The translations under genes were made by a program, and so were the position numbers. Shown here piece after piece: positions 35,604 through 44,232 of a stretch of DNA of 64,000 bases. Source of the stretch: Haloarcula argentinensis DSM 12282 (GTDB lineage: Archaea > Halobacteriota > Halobacteria > Halobacteriales > Haloarculaceae); NCBI GenBank assembly GCA_000336895.1, contig AOLX01000017.1, positions 304,649 to 368,648 of the forward strand, in the 5' to 3' direction. Position 1 is the stretch's first letter; each line of letters opens with the position of its first letter. Below the pieces are notes generated by a model. It was not told where the DNA came from, did not search any database, and saw nothing but the letters and a program-made list of their open reading frames with translations.

Positions 35604-36560
35604 TCAGTACGACTGTCGCAGGACCGTCGCACCGCTGTCGTTCCGGACAATGACGGTGTCACCGTCGTTGTTCCAGACCGCCCCATCCTGTCCCCAGTAC
35701 CGTTCCGTGTCAGTGTCAGTACCGCTACCAGTGTAGAGAGTGACCGACGCGTTCGGGTCGAGAGTCAGGTTCGCGAACGTGTACTGGTGGTCAACCTCGT
35801 CGCTGACCGCCCACCCGGAGAGGTTGACCGGCTCATCGCCGGTGTTCACGAGCGTAACGTACTCGTCGTTCAGGTTCTCGTTGTCGTTGCCCGTCGCATC
35901 GGCGTGGATATTCGCAATTTCGACGCCGCTGGCGCTCTCGGACCCGCCGTCGGCGATAGCCGTGCGGGTCACTGCGTCCGAATCCGTACAGCGCCAGAGT
36001 CCGCGCCGATCGGAGCGGGCAGCGTCCTCGGCCGCGTAGAATCGGTCGGCTCGCGTGAATTCGCTGTCGTAGACGCGCGCGTGGCCAGTTTCGACGAGCC
36101 GGTAATTGAACAGCGCTTCGTCGTGAACAACGTAGGCCAGTAGTCGGTCGTAGTAGCCGCGCCGGTTCAGATTCGGATCGAAGGCGAGCCCGACGGTCTC
36201 ACCGAGGAGCCGTTGCTTGACGAGCGACGACGCATTCGTGCCGGCCCCGTGGAGACAAGATGCCCCAGCGTCGGTTTCGGGGACGCCCTCGAACTCCGCG
36301 GGCTTGTTCTCGGTGTGGACTTCGGGGGTGTCGACCCCGACGAGCCGGACCGTGTCGCCGGTCCCGTTCTCGTAGGCGACCTGTATCGTGTCGCCGTCGA
36401 CGACGGCTGTGACGGTCACCGTGACAGCGGACACCGGAACGTCGACTGCCGACTGGCCGTCGACGGCGGTCCCTGCCGACTGAGACGGGGAGCCGGTGAA
36501 GCCACTGCAACCGGCAGCGGCTACGAGGACGACGACGAGAGCGAACACGAGCCGAGACAT
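35604..36560 (-). CDS. lipoprotein with thermonuclease and lamin-tail domains
   Basis: A 318-residue exported protein. A signal peptide with lipobox AAAGCSG (lipid-modified Cys near residue 18) is followed by a staphylococcal-nuclease-type domain (residues 45-185) with VVDGDTIQV, RLVGVDTPEV and NLNRRGYYDRLLAYV, so the nuclease arginines and aspartates are present. A lamin-tail domain follows (about residues 210-315: NLNDEYVTLVNTGDEPVNLSGW). It is likely a surface DNA-degrading enzyme for nutrient recovery. ATG 36560 is chosen as the start of the signal peptide. Confidence 0.87.
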   Translation of the reverse strand: MSRLVFALVVVLVAAAGCSGFTGSPSQSAGTAVDGQSAVDVPVSAVTVTVTAVVDGDTIQVAYENGTGDTVRLVGVDTPEVHTENKPAEFEGVPETDAGASCLHGAGTNASSLVKQRLLGETVGLAFDPNLNRRGYYDRLLAYVVHDEALFNYRLVETGHARVYDSEFTRADRFYAAEDAARSDRRGLWRCTDSDAVTRTAIADGGSESASGVEIANIHADATGNDNENLNDEYVTLVNTGDEPVNLSGWAVSDEVDHQYTFANLTLDPNASVTLYTGSGTDTDTERYWGQDGAVWNNDGDTVIVRNDSGATVLRQSY

Positions 36561-36614
36561 TGTCGAAATATCGATAGCCGGCGACACAAGGGTGCCGGTG
36601 TCACCGGGCGGACT

Positions 36615-36622
36615 GTTATACG
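36615..36622 (+). promoter_or_regulatory. TATA box of the CBS-MaoC gene
   Basis: GTTATACG, centred about 29 bases before the ATG at 36648; it fits a leaderless transcript and supports that start over longer readings. Confidence 0.45.
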
Positions 36623-36647
36623 TCTGCCATGTCTGGATTCCGGTACG

Positions 36648-37541
36648 ATGCTCGTCCCGCTACCAGTTAGAGATATCATGCGGACGCCGGTCAAAACAAT
36701 CAGTCCCGATGCTCCGGTCATCGAGGCGGCTCAGCGTCTCCGCGACGAAGACATCGGCTCGCTCGTCGTCGAGGACGACGGCAGCTGCGTCGGCATCATC
36801 ACGGAAGGCGATATCGTCGCCGTCACTGCAGCCGAGGGGGATACCAGAGCGCTGTCGGTCGGCGATGTAATGGCCGAGACGCTGGTGACGGTCACGCCCG
36901 ACGTGGACATCGAAACAGCCGTGGATCGGTTGCGGACGAACAACATCAAGAAACTGCCCGTCGTCGAGGACGGGTCTCTCGTCGGTATCGTCACGACGAC
37001 CGACCTCTCGAACTACATCCCACACCTCTCACGGGCAAGGAGAGCGTTCGATGACCAGTCCCAGCGGAAGCGGTTCACCCGGCCCGACACGCTGTACGAG
37101 AACGAGGACTGGACCTTCGAGAGCTACGGGACCGCCGACGGGATCGATGTCGGAGACCACGTCCAGTTCAGCAAGACGATATCGCAGGCCGACGTGAAGG
37201 CTTTCGCCGAGGCCAGCGGCGACACCAACAGACTCCACCTCGACGCGGCGTTCGCAGACGGGACGCGGTTCGGTCGCCGAATCGTCCACGGGACACTCGT
37301 TTCGGGTATCATCAGTGCGGCCCTGGCGAGACTCCCCGGGCTGACGATTTACCTCTCGCAGGAGCTGAGCTATCAGGGGCCCGTCGATATCGGCGAGGAG
37401 GTCACGGCCCGCTGTGAGGTCGTCGAACGCATTCAGGACAACCGATTCCGGCTGGCCACGGCCGTCGACGACTCCGAGGGGAACTGCGTCATCGAGGGTG
37501 ACGCCGTCGTCATCTCCGACCCGATTCCGGACACGGCCTGA
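36648..37541 (+). CDS. CBS-domain pair fused to a MaoC-like dehydratase domain
   Basis: A 297-residue protein. Residues 5-125 hold two CBS repeats (RDIMRTPVKTISPDAPVIEA, then DVMAETLVTVTPDVDIETAV) that usually bind adenine nucleotides. Residues 165-290 form a hot-dog MaoC domain with FAEASGDTNRLHLDAAFA and RIVHGTLVSGIISAAL, the (R)-specific enoyl-CoA hydratase motif set. This implies acyl-CoA hydration controlled by energy charge. The ATG at 36648 follows a TATA box. The upstream neighbour is divergent. Confidence 0.88.
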   Translation: MLVPLPVRDIMRTPVKTISPDAPVIEAAQRLRDEDIGSLVVEDDGSCVGIITEGDIVAVTAAEGDTRALSVGDVMAETLVTVTPDVDIETAVDRLRTNNIKKLPVVEDGSLVGIVTTTDLSNYIPHLSRARRAFDDQSQRKRFTRPDTLYENEDWTFESYGTADGIDVGDHVQFSKTISQADVKAFAEASGDTNRLHLDAAFADGTRFGRRIVHGTLVSGIISAALARLPGLTIYLSQELSYQGPVDIGEEVTARCEVVERIQDNRFRLATAVDDSEGNCVIEGDAVVISDPIPDTA

Positions 37542-37627
37542 CCTGCCAGTCAAGCACATCTCGTCACGTTCGGCAGGGACTGCTCGCACAGAACTCCCAC
37601 CGCGTTTCATGTTTTATGTTACCAAAC

Positions 37628-37637
37628 AACAATTGTT
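37628..37637. promoter_or_regulatory. 10-bp palindrome ahead of the acetyltransferase gene
   Basis: AACAATTGTT in a strikingly A/T-rich promoter (37615-37660), 18 bases before the ATG at 37656. It could be part of the promoter or an operator. Confidence 0.35.
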
Positions 37638-37655
37638 AATAATCTGCTAGTATAT

Positions 37656-38399
37656 ATGTCCGATATGGACGCTGTCGAACGGCCGACATTCGAGACGACC
37701 GCGGCGATGGAGGTGTACCAGTACGTCGAACGACACGGGACGGCGGCACGGCATAGGGTCCGTGAGATGGTGGACCTTTCTCCCGAAGCGTTCGAGAAGG
37801 CCCTGACGCATCTTCTATCCAAGGGATACATCGAGGACGACGGCGGGACCCTGACGCTGGCGCTCGATGTCGGTTCAGTTGAGGAACACACCACGGACGG
37901 GCTGACGTACACGATTCGGCCGGCCCACAACGACGACTTCGAGGGGCTCGTCCAGACCATTCGGAACGTCTCAAGCGACGGTACATACGTCGTCGCCGAG
38001 AGCGTCGCCGAGCAGTTGCTGTACGAGGACGCCGTCACGCGGCACAATACGGTAGAATCGAGAGTGTTCTTCGTCGCCACGGTCGATGGGGAAGTCATCG
38101 GCTGGTGTCACCTCGACATCCCGCAACTGGACAAGCTCCGCGAGACGGCCCAGCTCACCGTCGGCGTCAGGGAGGAGCAGCGTGGACAGGGCATCGGCAG
38201 CCAGCTTATGAAACGCGGGCTGGACTGGGCAAAAGCCAACGGCTACCGGAAGCTGTACAACAGCGTGCCGGCGATCACGGAGAACGCGATGGTGTTCCTC
38301 GAAGACCACGGCTGGCACACCGAAGGAATCCGCCGGAACCACTACACCGTGGACGGCGAGCAGGTCGACGAAGTGATGATGGCCTACACGTTTGACTGA
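37656..38399 (+). CDS. GNAT acetyltransferase with N-terminal winged helix
   Basis: A 247-residue protein. Residues 15-70 form a winged-helix-like domain (VYQYVERHGTAARHRVREMV, then EKALTHLLSKGYIEDDGGTL). Residues 85-245 form a GNAT domain with the acetyl-CoA loop VREEQRGQGIGSQLM near residue 170 and NSVPAITENAMVFLEDHGW near residue 206. The acceptor is unknown; protein or antibiotic acetylation are both possible. An ATG three codons downstream (37665) is an alternative start. Confidence 0.85.
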   Translation: MSDMDAVERPTFETTAAMEVYQYVERHGTAARHRVREMVDLSPEAFEKALTHLLSKGYIEDDGGTLTLALDVGSVEEHTTDGLTYTIRPAHNDDFEGLVQTIRNVSSDGTYVVAESVAEQLLYEDAVTRHNTVESRVFFVATVDGEVIGWCHLDIPQLDKLRETAQLTVGVREEQRGQGIGSQLMKRGLDWAKANGYRKLYNSVPAITENAMVFLEDHGWHTEGIRRNHYTVDGEQVDEVMMAYTFD

Positions 38400-38420
38400 C
38401 GCCGGGCCACCGGCATCTCA

Positions 38421-39467
38421 CTACAGGAGCACGACCAGCGCCAGCGCGATCCAGACGATTTTCAGGCCCGTGTTGACGACGATGACTTTCGAGCCGAACT
38501 CCCGGCCCCAGATGCCGTACTGGAACGGGATCGAGCGCTTGAACGTCGAGACGGCAAACGAGATGATCCCACCGACTAGCATCGTCGCCACGGCGGTCCG
38601 CGCGGAGAAGGTCCCGTTCCGGATGAGCGGCGCGATGACCGTCGCCCCCGAGGTCGTATCGAGGGCGTAGGCGGCGATGACGGGGATTGCCGCCCCGGGC
38701 AAGCCGAGCAGCCCGGCGAACCCGTCGGCGGCAGTCGTCACAGACGCCCCGTCGCTACCGATGAGTGTCAGCAGTTCATCGCTGTAGGCAAGCAGTAGCG
38801 AGACGACGGCGTAGATAGCCGCTAGCCGCGGCAGGATGTCGCGGACCTTCTCCCTCGTCGCGTCGAACGCTGTCCTGACGGCCGCTCGGCGGCTCTCCGG
38901 ACGGTCGTCGAACACGTCACCCGCGTCGTCAGCCGTTCCGCCGTCCGGAGTCGGGCCCGCACCGGCGGTCGGCCGGCCGACGTTAGACGCGTCCAGCAGC
39001 ATCGCGCCGGCGGCGATGCCGGTCAGCGTAATCGCCAGCGCGATGAGTCCCCGCGTGGCGACGTACAACACCCCGACCCGAAAGCCCAGAATCGGGATGA
39101 GAATCGGGGCGTAGAACGTGATAATGTGCTGGGCGAAACCGAAGAACGTGTTGATGGTGACGGCGATTATCGTCGCGCGGTCGGACAGCACCCCGGACTC
39201 CCGGAAATCGGCGAGCATCCCGTAGCCGGCGGTCGTCGACGCCGTCGTCGTCAGGATCGCGGTCCCGACCTCGTCCGGGAGGTTCGCCGGCGACGTGAGA
39301 TACCGCGAAACCACGGCGATTTTCTCGACCAACCCGAACGCGACCGCCAGTTCTGCGAGGAACACGCCAAACGAGAGGAAGAACGTGATACGGAGAACCC
39401 GGACAGCGACCTCTCCGAGGACAGCGACCGCCGGGTGGCCAAGCACTGCGGCAACGAACGACTGCAC
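38421..39467 (-). CDS. nucleoside-recognition (GATE) domain membrane protein
   Basis: A 348-residue membrane protein with about 9 helices. Gate-type segments are DEVGTAILTTTASTTAGYGML near the N-terminal third and AYALDTTSGATVIAPLIRNG near the C-terminal third, with a hydrophilic acidic loop (around residues 165-210) between two halves. The family is predicted to move nucleosides or ions; no substrate is proven. I take the GTG at 39467 (VQSFVAAVLG); a GTG at 39593 overlapping the MgtE-half stop codon is open, but adds a Cys/Pro-rich leader unlike the family. Confidence 0.72.
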   Translation of the reverse strand: MQSFVAAVLGHPAVAVLGEVAVRVLRITFFLSFGVFLAELAVAFGLVEKIAVVSRYLTSPANLPDEVGTAILTTTASTTAGYGMLADFRESGVLSDRATIIAVTINTFFGFAQHIITFYAPILIPILGFRVGVLYVATRGLIALAITLTGIAAGAMLLDASNVGRPTAGAGPTPDGGTADDAGDVFDDRPESRRAAVRTAFDATREKVRDILPRLAAIYAVVSLLLAYSDELLTLIGSDGASVTTAADGFAGLLGLPGAAIPVIAAYALDTTSGATVIAPLIRNGTFSARTAVATMLVGGIISFAVSTFKRSIPFQYGIWGREFGSKVIVVNTGLKIVWIALALVVLL

Positions 39468-39589
39468 ACTGAGACATACGACGCTGGTCCGCAAATGCCC
39501 ATCGATAGCGTCGGTCGCTCTCGGGGAAACGGCTGCCGGACACGGTGGCCGCGCGGGACGACGGCTACCGCAGTTCCGACACCGACCTG

Positions 39590-40156
39590 TCACACGAGGA
39601 CGCGAACAGCACCGAACAGCACTACCACGCCCAGCACGTCACAGACGTTCGTGACGACGGGGATGACCACGTCGTCGGGGTCCAGTTCGAGCCGGTAGGC
39701 GGCGTAGGTCGTCACCGTCGTCACGACGATAGCCAACAGTGCCAGCAGGCTGCCGCTGACGAGCGCGACCAGCACGACCGTCCGGAGCGGGAGCGCAGCG
39801 CCGCCGATGACGGTCTGGAGCAGCCACGCACCGGCCCCGACGAGCGGGAACAGTGTCACCGCAAGAGCAAGCGTTGCGATAGCGTTGCCGGCCAATCGGT
39901 CGTCGGTCGCCGCAAACGACAGGAGGCCGAGGTGAAACGCCGTCGAGAACCGCGCCGCGAGAATGCTGCCGAGGTTGCCCGCCATCCCAATAGTCACCGG
40001 AACGAGCACGAGCAGTGAGGGATACTGTAACAGTGTTCCCTCGAAGGTATCGAGAACGAGGCCGCTCCCGAGTTCGATAACGGTCAGCACGATCAGGATG
40101 GGGAACATCGTCCGGACGATGCCCGAAACCGACCACTGGGAGGCGAACTCCGCCAC
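39590..40156 (-). CDS. MgtE-like membrane domain protein, half 2
   Basis: A 188-residue protein with five membrane helices that corresponds to one MgtE/SLC41 membrane domain, without the cytoplasmic N and CBS domains of bacterial MgtE. Conserved features are VLVPVTIGMAGNLGSILAARFSTAFHLG near residue 50 and VVIPVVTNVCDVLGVVVLFG near the end, including the aspartate that lines the ion path. It starts with GTG directly after the stop codon of half 1. The pair probably forms a heterodimeric Mg2+ or other cation transporter. Confidence 0.8.
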   Translation of the reverse strand: MAEFASQWSVSGIVRTMFPILIVLTVIELGSGLVLDTFEGTLLQYPSLLVLVPVTIGMAGNLGSILAARFSTAFHLGLLSFAATDDRLAGNAIATLALAVTLFPLVGAGAWLLQTVIGGAALPLRTVVLVALVSGSLLALLAIVVTTVTTYAAYRLELDPDDVVIPVVTNVCDVLGVVVLFGAVRVLV

Positions 40157-40735
40157 TCAGCCACCCCCCAGCGCGAGGACGAGGCGGGTCGCGCCCAGCA
40201 GCGTCGCGATGCCGACGACGTCGCCCGTCGTCGTCACGACCGGGCCGGCCAGCGTATCCGGATTGAGTCCGTGGCGGTAGCCGACGAACACGACCGAAAC
40301 GACGGCGATAGTCAACAACAGCCCTGAGACGAAGCCCGCGATGAGCGCAATGGCGACGAGGGTCGTGAGCGGGGCCGACGGTCGTCCGACCAGCGCGAGC
40401 AGGGCGACAGCCATCACCGCGGCGACCCCGCTAATGAGTACGCCGTTTGCCAGTGCCGCCGCGACGGCGGCGTTGATGCGGTCGTCGTCGAAGGAGAACC
40501 GCGGGTCGATAAGCCCCTGATGGAGTGCCGACCCCAGACGTGCGCCGAGCGAACCGTAGACGTTCCCCCGAGTGGCGAGTAATGCCGGCACGAGCACGAG
40601 CAGTCCGGCGACATCCTGTAACTCCGCGTCCATGCCGCCGAGGACGACGCCCGCGAAGAGGCCACCGACTGCACTGAGTGCCAGTACCGGGAGCGCTTCC
40701 CGGTAGGCTTCAAGTGCCACCTCGCGGACAGTCAT
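40157..40735 (-). CDS. MgtE-like membrane domain protein, half 1
   Basis: A 192-residue protein with the same fold as its neighbour: LVLVPALLATRGNVYGSLGARLGSALHQG near residue 62 and LAGPVVTTTGDVVGIATLLGATRL near the end. The ATG at 40735 (MTVREVAL) is preferred; an upstream 18-residue extension reads into the spacer. The stop and the next start are adjacent (TGAGTG), so the halves are made together. Paired half-size MgtE proteins are known in archaea. Confidence 0.8.
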   Translation of the reverse strand: MTVREVALEAYREALPVLALSAVGGLFAGVVLGGMDAELQDVAGLLVLVPALLATRGNVYGSLGARLGSALHQGLIDPRFSFDDDRINAAVAAALANGVLISGVAAVMAVALLALVGRPSAPLTTLVAIALIAGFVSGLLLTIAVVSVVFVGYRHGLNPDTLAGPVVTTTGDVVGIATLLGATRLVLALGGG

Positions 40736-40789
40736 TGCAGGGCGAAGGACGGCGAGCGAAAAAAAGCCCCCTGATGCGCTGGCCCCCAC

Positions 40790-41641
40790 TCAGCCGGCGG
40801 TCGACCGAGCCCTGTCGTACCACGGTGGCCGTCCCACTGTCGTGTTCCCGACCGCTGTAAACCGGACCGTTCTAGTTACTGTGACTGGGTCGCCATCGTC
40901 CGTGACTCTCGTGTACTCGGTCCGGTAGTGTCGGACGAGTCCTGCTCGAGTGACGTGGGCGACGAGCGTCGCGTTCTCCCGGGACGCCCACGCTGTCGAC
41001 GAGGTGTTTTCCCGCAGTCGGTCGCCCCTGATGACGTAGACGGTTCCGTCTGACTGCTGGGACTGCAGGGTCCGGGTGTGGAACGGGGCAACAGTCCGAG
41101 TGACGTCGGCAGCGGGACGACCGTTCAGCGCGGCGGCGTGGACCCAGTATCGCCACGTACCCGCATAGCTGTCCGGCGGGTCGTACTCGTTGTGGACCGT
41201 TTGATTGTCGCGCACGAGTCGGCGAAGATACGTGTCGCCGTCGGACCAGAACGACGCGGTCGCCGGCGGCCGGCCGAGGAGCACCGGGGCCGCGTGCCCG
41301 CGGACGGAAATGTTCGTGAGGTACGTCCGGTTCGCGTCCAGCACGACATGGACCCGGAGGTGGGACCGCAACGACCCGTTTGCATATCTGACGGTACGGT
41401 TCATCGTCAACGTGTAGCCGGTTCCGTTGAGACGGTCCCCGTGAGCGGACCCGAGGAGGGATGGGCTGGTGACGCCCGTCGGCCCAACACCAGCAGGATA
41501 CGTGGTCTTAGAGTCGGTCGGTACCTGCGCAGGCGTCACCGGCGTCGGCGAGCCGTCACCGCCGCTGAACCCGAACCCGCCACAGCCAGCGGTAACGACG
41601 ATGGTGAGGACGAGTAGCTGCCGACGCAGATTCCTCGTCAT
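40790..41641 (-). CDS. exported lipoprotein (DUF7537-like)
   Basis: A 283-residue protein with a signal peptide and lipobox VVTAGCGG (Cys near residue 20), a short Pro/Thr linker, and a beta-rich domain with several N-glycosylation sequons (NGT, NRT, NGS). It resembles the haloarchaeal DUF7537 lipoproteins. It has the LolA/LppX-like pattern of strands YTLTMNRTVRYANGSL and TYLRRLVRDNQTVHNEY, but this is inference. It lies upstream of the MgtE pair on the same strand with a 54-base gap. Function unknown. Confidence 0.75.
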   Translation of the reverse strand: MTRNLRRQLLVLTIVVTAGCGGFGFSGGDGSPTPVTPAQVPTDSKTTYPAGVGPTGVTSPSLLGSAHGDRLNGTGYTLTMNRTVRYANGSLRSHLRVHVVLDANRTYLTNISVRGHAAPVLLGRPPATASFWSDGDTYLRRLVRDNQTVHNEYDPPDSYAGTWRYWVHAAALNGRPAADVTRTVAPFHTRTLQSQQSDGTVYVIRGDRLRENTSSTAWASRENATLVAHVTRAGLVRHYRTEYTRVTDDGDPVTVTRTVRFTAVGNTTVGRPPWYDRARSTAG

Positions 41642-41772
41642 GTTCTAACAAACCAATCAGGTCGGAATAAGTCTACGGATCGCCATTTATCCGGGATATG
41701 TCGTTCTATAGATGTGAAATCGTTGATTAACCTACCGAAACTATTATGATATATACAGACACCGTATGGAAC

Positions 41773-43161
41773 ATGCCAACTAATGGCAGATCGGTCAACC
41801 GACGACAGTTGCTGAAGAGTACGGGCGTCGCAGGTGTGGCAGGGCTGACGGGACTGGCCGGTTGTTCCGGTGGCGATGGTGGCGATGGCGGCGATGGCGG
41901 CGATGGTGGTGATGGCGGTGGCGACGGCGGCGACGACTACCCGTCGCTCGGGAACTTCCCGGTCGAGGGCGACACAGTCACGTTCGGATTCAACGTTCCG
42001 CAGTCCGGTCCCTACTCGTCAGAGGGGCAGGACGAACTCCGGGCATACGAACTCGCCCAGAAACACCTCAATAACGGGGGTGGCTGGGTGAACAGCTTCG
42101 AGGCCCTCAGTGGCGACGGCGTCCTCGGGTACACGGTCGACTCGGTGAACGGTGACACCGCGACCGACGCCGACACCGCCCGACAAGCCGCTTCGCGGAT
42201 GATAAACCGGGACGACGTGGTGATGATCTCGGGCGGCTCTTCCAGTGCAGTGGCTATCGCCGTCCAGGGCCTCTGTCAGTCGCAGAACGTCATGTTCATG
42301 GCCTGTCTGACTCACTCGAACGACACGACCGGGAAAGACTGCGCCCGGTACGGGTTCCGGGAGATGTTCAACGCGTACATGACCGGCCAGGCGCTCGCAC
42401 CGGTGCTTGAAAGCGAGTACGGCTCGGACAACTCCTTCTACCAGCTATACGCCGACTACTCCTGGGGCCAGACCCAGCAGGACTCGATGAACCAGTTCCT
42501 CTCGGAAATCGGGTGGGAAGAAGTCGACAGCGTCCCGACGCCGCTCGGGACCAGCGACTTCTCCTCGTATCTCTCCGAGGCCGCAAACAGCGGCGCGGAC
42601 GTGCTCGTCCTGAACCACTACGGGCTGGACGGCGCGAACTCCGTCTCGCAGGCCGTCGATGCCGGTATCGACGAGGACATGGAACTCGTCGTCCCGCTGT
42701 ACAACCGCCCGATGGCACAGGCCGCCGGTGGCTCTATCGAAGGTATCTACGGAACGATCGCCTGGGATTCCCAGATCGACAACGAGGCGTCGAATGCGTT
42801 CACGCAGGCGTTCCAAGACGAGTACGACCGCGTCCCGTCCGGACCGGCTCAGCTCGCATACGCACAGACGCTCCAGTACGCAGCCGCCGCCGAACGAGCG
42901 GGCACGTTCTACCCGCCGGAGGTCATCCGCCAACTGGAGGACTACGAATACAGCAACATCGGCATGGGCCAAGAGACGATGCGTGCCTGTGACCACCAGG
43001 CCCAGCGGGACATTCCGGTTGCCCAAGGGCTGCCTGAGAGCGAACAGGGCGACGGGAACTTCATCGACATTGTCGAGATCACGTCCCGGGACGACGTCGG
43101 CTACGGCTGTGACTCCGGACCGGCCGCGGAGTGCGAACTCGGCGAATACGGCGACGAATAG
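41773..43161 (+). CDS. ABC transporter substrate-binding lipoprotein (Liv/branched-chain amino-acid type)
   Basis: Periplasmic-binding-type protein of 462 residues anchored outside the cell. It has the twin-arginine signal NRRQLLK with lipobox GLAGCSG (Cys 30). A (Gly-Gly-Asp) linker encoded by a GGNGAT-type repeat (41868-41936) follows, then a type 1 binding fold with FGFNVPQSGPYSSEGQDEL near residue 75. This family binds branched-chain amino acids, other amino acids, urea or amides; the ligand is unknown. The ATG at 41773 opens the Tat signal. It is the first gene of the operon ending at 47622. Confidence 0.9.
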   Translation: MPTNGRSVNRRQLLKSTGVAGVAGLTGLAGCSGGDGGDGGDGGDGGDGGGDGGDDYPSLGNFPVEGDTVTFGFNVPQSGPYSSEGQDELRAYELAQKHLNNGGGWVNSFEALSGDGVLGYTVDSVNGDTATDADTARQAASRMINRDDVVMISGGSSSAVAIAVQGLCQSQNVMFMACLTHSNDTTGKDCARYGFREMFNAYMTGQALAPVLESEYGSDNSFYQLYADYSWGQTQQDSMNQFLSEIGWEEVDSVPTPLGTSDFSSYLSEAANSGADVLVLNHYGLDGANSVSQAVDAGIDEDMELVVPLYNRPMAQAAGGSIEGIYGTIAWDSQIDNEASNAFTQAFQDEYDRVPSGPAQLAYAQTLQYAAAAERAGTFYPPEVIRQLEDYEYSNIGMGQETMRACDHQAQRDIPVAQGLPESEQGDGNFIDIVEITSRDDVGYGCDSGPAAECELGEYGDE

Positions 43162-43176
43162 GGCAGAATCCGGACA

Positions 43177-43212
43177 GGGGAGCGTACCCCTCATGATTTA
43201 TAGTGCATGAGG
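43177..43212 (+). promoter_or_regulatory. two adjacent inverted repeats between the binding-protein and permease genes
   Basis: GGGG-agcgta-CCCC at 43177-43190 is followed by CCTCATG-(10 bases)-CATGAGG at 43189-43212. The second encloses a TATA-like ATTTATAG. It could be a hairpin that limits read-through after the binding protein, an operator at an internal promoter, or both. Confidence 0.5.
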
Positions 43213-43272
43213 TTGCCTTACTTGATACACAAAAACTAGCATGATTAGGAATACGCAGATAGTACGAGCAGA

Positions 43273-44232
43273 GTGCAGTGGGGTGACTCCGACGTGACGC
43301 TACTCGCAGATATCCTCACGATCTTACTGAATGGGTTGCAACAGGGCGCAATCTACGTCCTACTCGCGGTCGGGCTATCGATTATCCTTGGGACACTGAA
43401 GTTCGTCAACTTCGCCCACGGAGCACTGTACCTCGTCGGCGCGTATCTCGGGCTGTTTATCACGGCGCAGGTCCCGCTGAACGACGGCCAACTGGTGGAA
43501 TGGGGTATCCAGTCGTACGGCATCGGACTGGGGTTCATCGCCGCACTGGTCATCGTGCCGATTGTCGTATTCATTATCGGACTGCTGATGGAGCGGTTCA
43601 TCGCACAGGCGTTTTACGACCGCCCCGATACCGACCAGATTCTCGTGACGTTCGGGCTCGCAATCATCGTTCAGGAACTGCTCCGGGCGATGCTCGGCGG
43701 GAACAGCCAGCCGTTCCCACAACCCTCGTGGGCATCCGGTCCAATCGCGCTACCCGTGGTCGGAAACTTCCCGCGCTGGCGACTTGGCGTCATCGCGATT
43801 ACCGCAGTCCTCGTCCTAGGCGTGTACGCACTCGTCGAGTACACTGACTTCGGCCTCATCGTCCAGGCCGGTACCCTTGACGGCGAGATGGTTCGACTGC
43901 TCGGGATCAAACTGAGCCGCCCGTACCTCGTCGTGTTCGGCATCGGTGCCGCACTCGCCGGCGTGGCCGGCGTCGTCGGTGGCCCGCTTGCGAACGTCAA
44001 CCCCAACATCGGGACTGAACAGTTAGTGCCAGCGTTTCTGACCGTCGTCATCGGCGGCGTCGGGAAGATAGAAGGGGCCGTGGTAGCCGGGCTAATGCTC
44101 GGCACGCTGCAGGTATTTCTCATCCAGACCGGCTACGCCGCTTGGAGCCAGGTCGGCATCTACGCGCTCGCAGCGCTAGTCCTGCTGGTGCGTCCACAGG
44201 GGCTGCTGGGCTCGGAGGTGGATGTCTCGTGA
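43273..44232 (+). CDS. livH: ABC transporter permease, LivH type
   Basis: Inner-membrane permease of 319 residues with about 8 helices. It has the LivH landmarks LSIILGTLKFVNFAHGALY near residue 35 and GIGAALAGVAGVVGGPLANVNP near residue 222, the latter close to the coupling helix. The start is GTG at 43273; a second GTG at 43294 (VTLLADILT) is possible. Its stop codon overlaps the livM start (GTGA). Confidence 0.9.
   Translation: MQWGDSDVTLLADILTILLNGLQQGAIYVLLAVGLSIILGTLKFVNFAHGALYLVGAYLGLFITAQVPLNDGQLVEWGIQSYGIGLGFIAALVIVPIVVFIIGLLMERFIAQAFYDRPDTDQILVTFGLAIIVQELLRAMLGGNSQPFPQPSWASGPIALPVVGNFPRWRLGVIAITAVLVLGVYALVEYTDFGLIVQAGTLDGEMVRLLGIKLSRPYLVVFGIGAALAGVAGVVGGPLANVNPNIGTEQLVPAFLTVVIGGVGKIEGAVVAGLMLGTLQVFLIQTGYAAWSQVGIYALAALVLLVRPQGLLGSEVDVS

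Noticed and set aside
41868..41936. GGNGAT tandem repeat as a possible phase-variation tract
   Set aside because: It encodes an ordinary Gly-Asp linker after the lipobox, in 3-base phase and with varied codons, as is usual in haloarchaeal lipoproteins.
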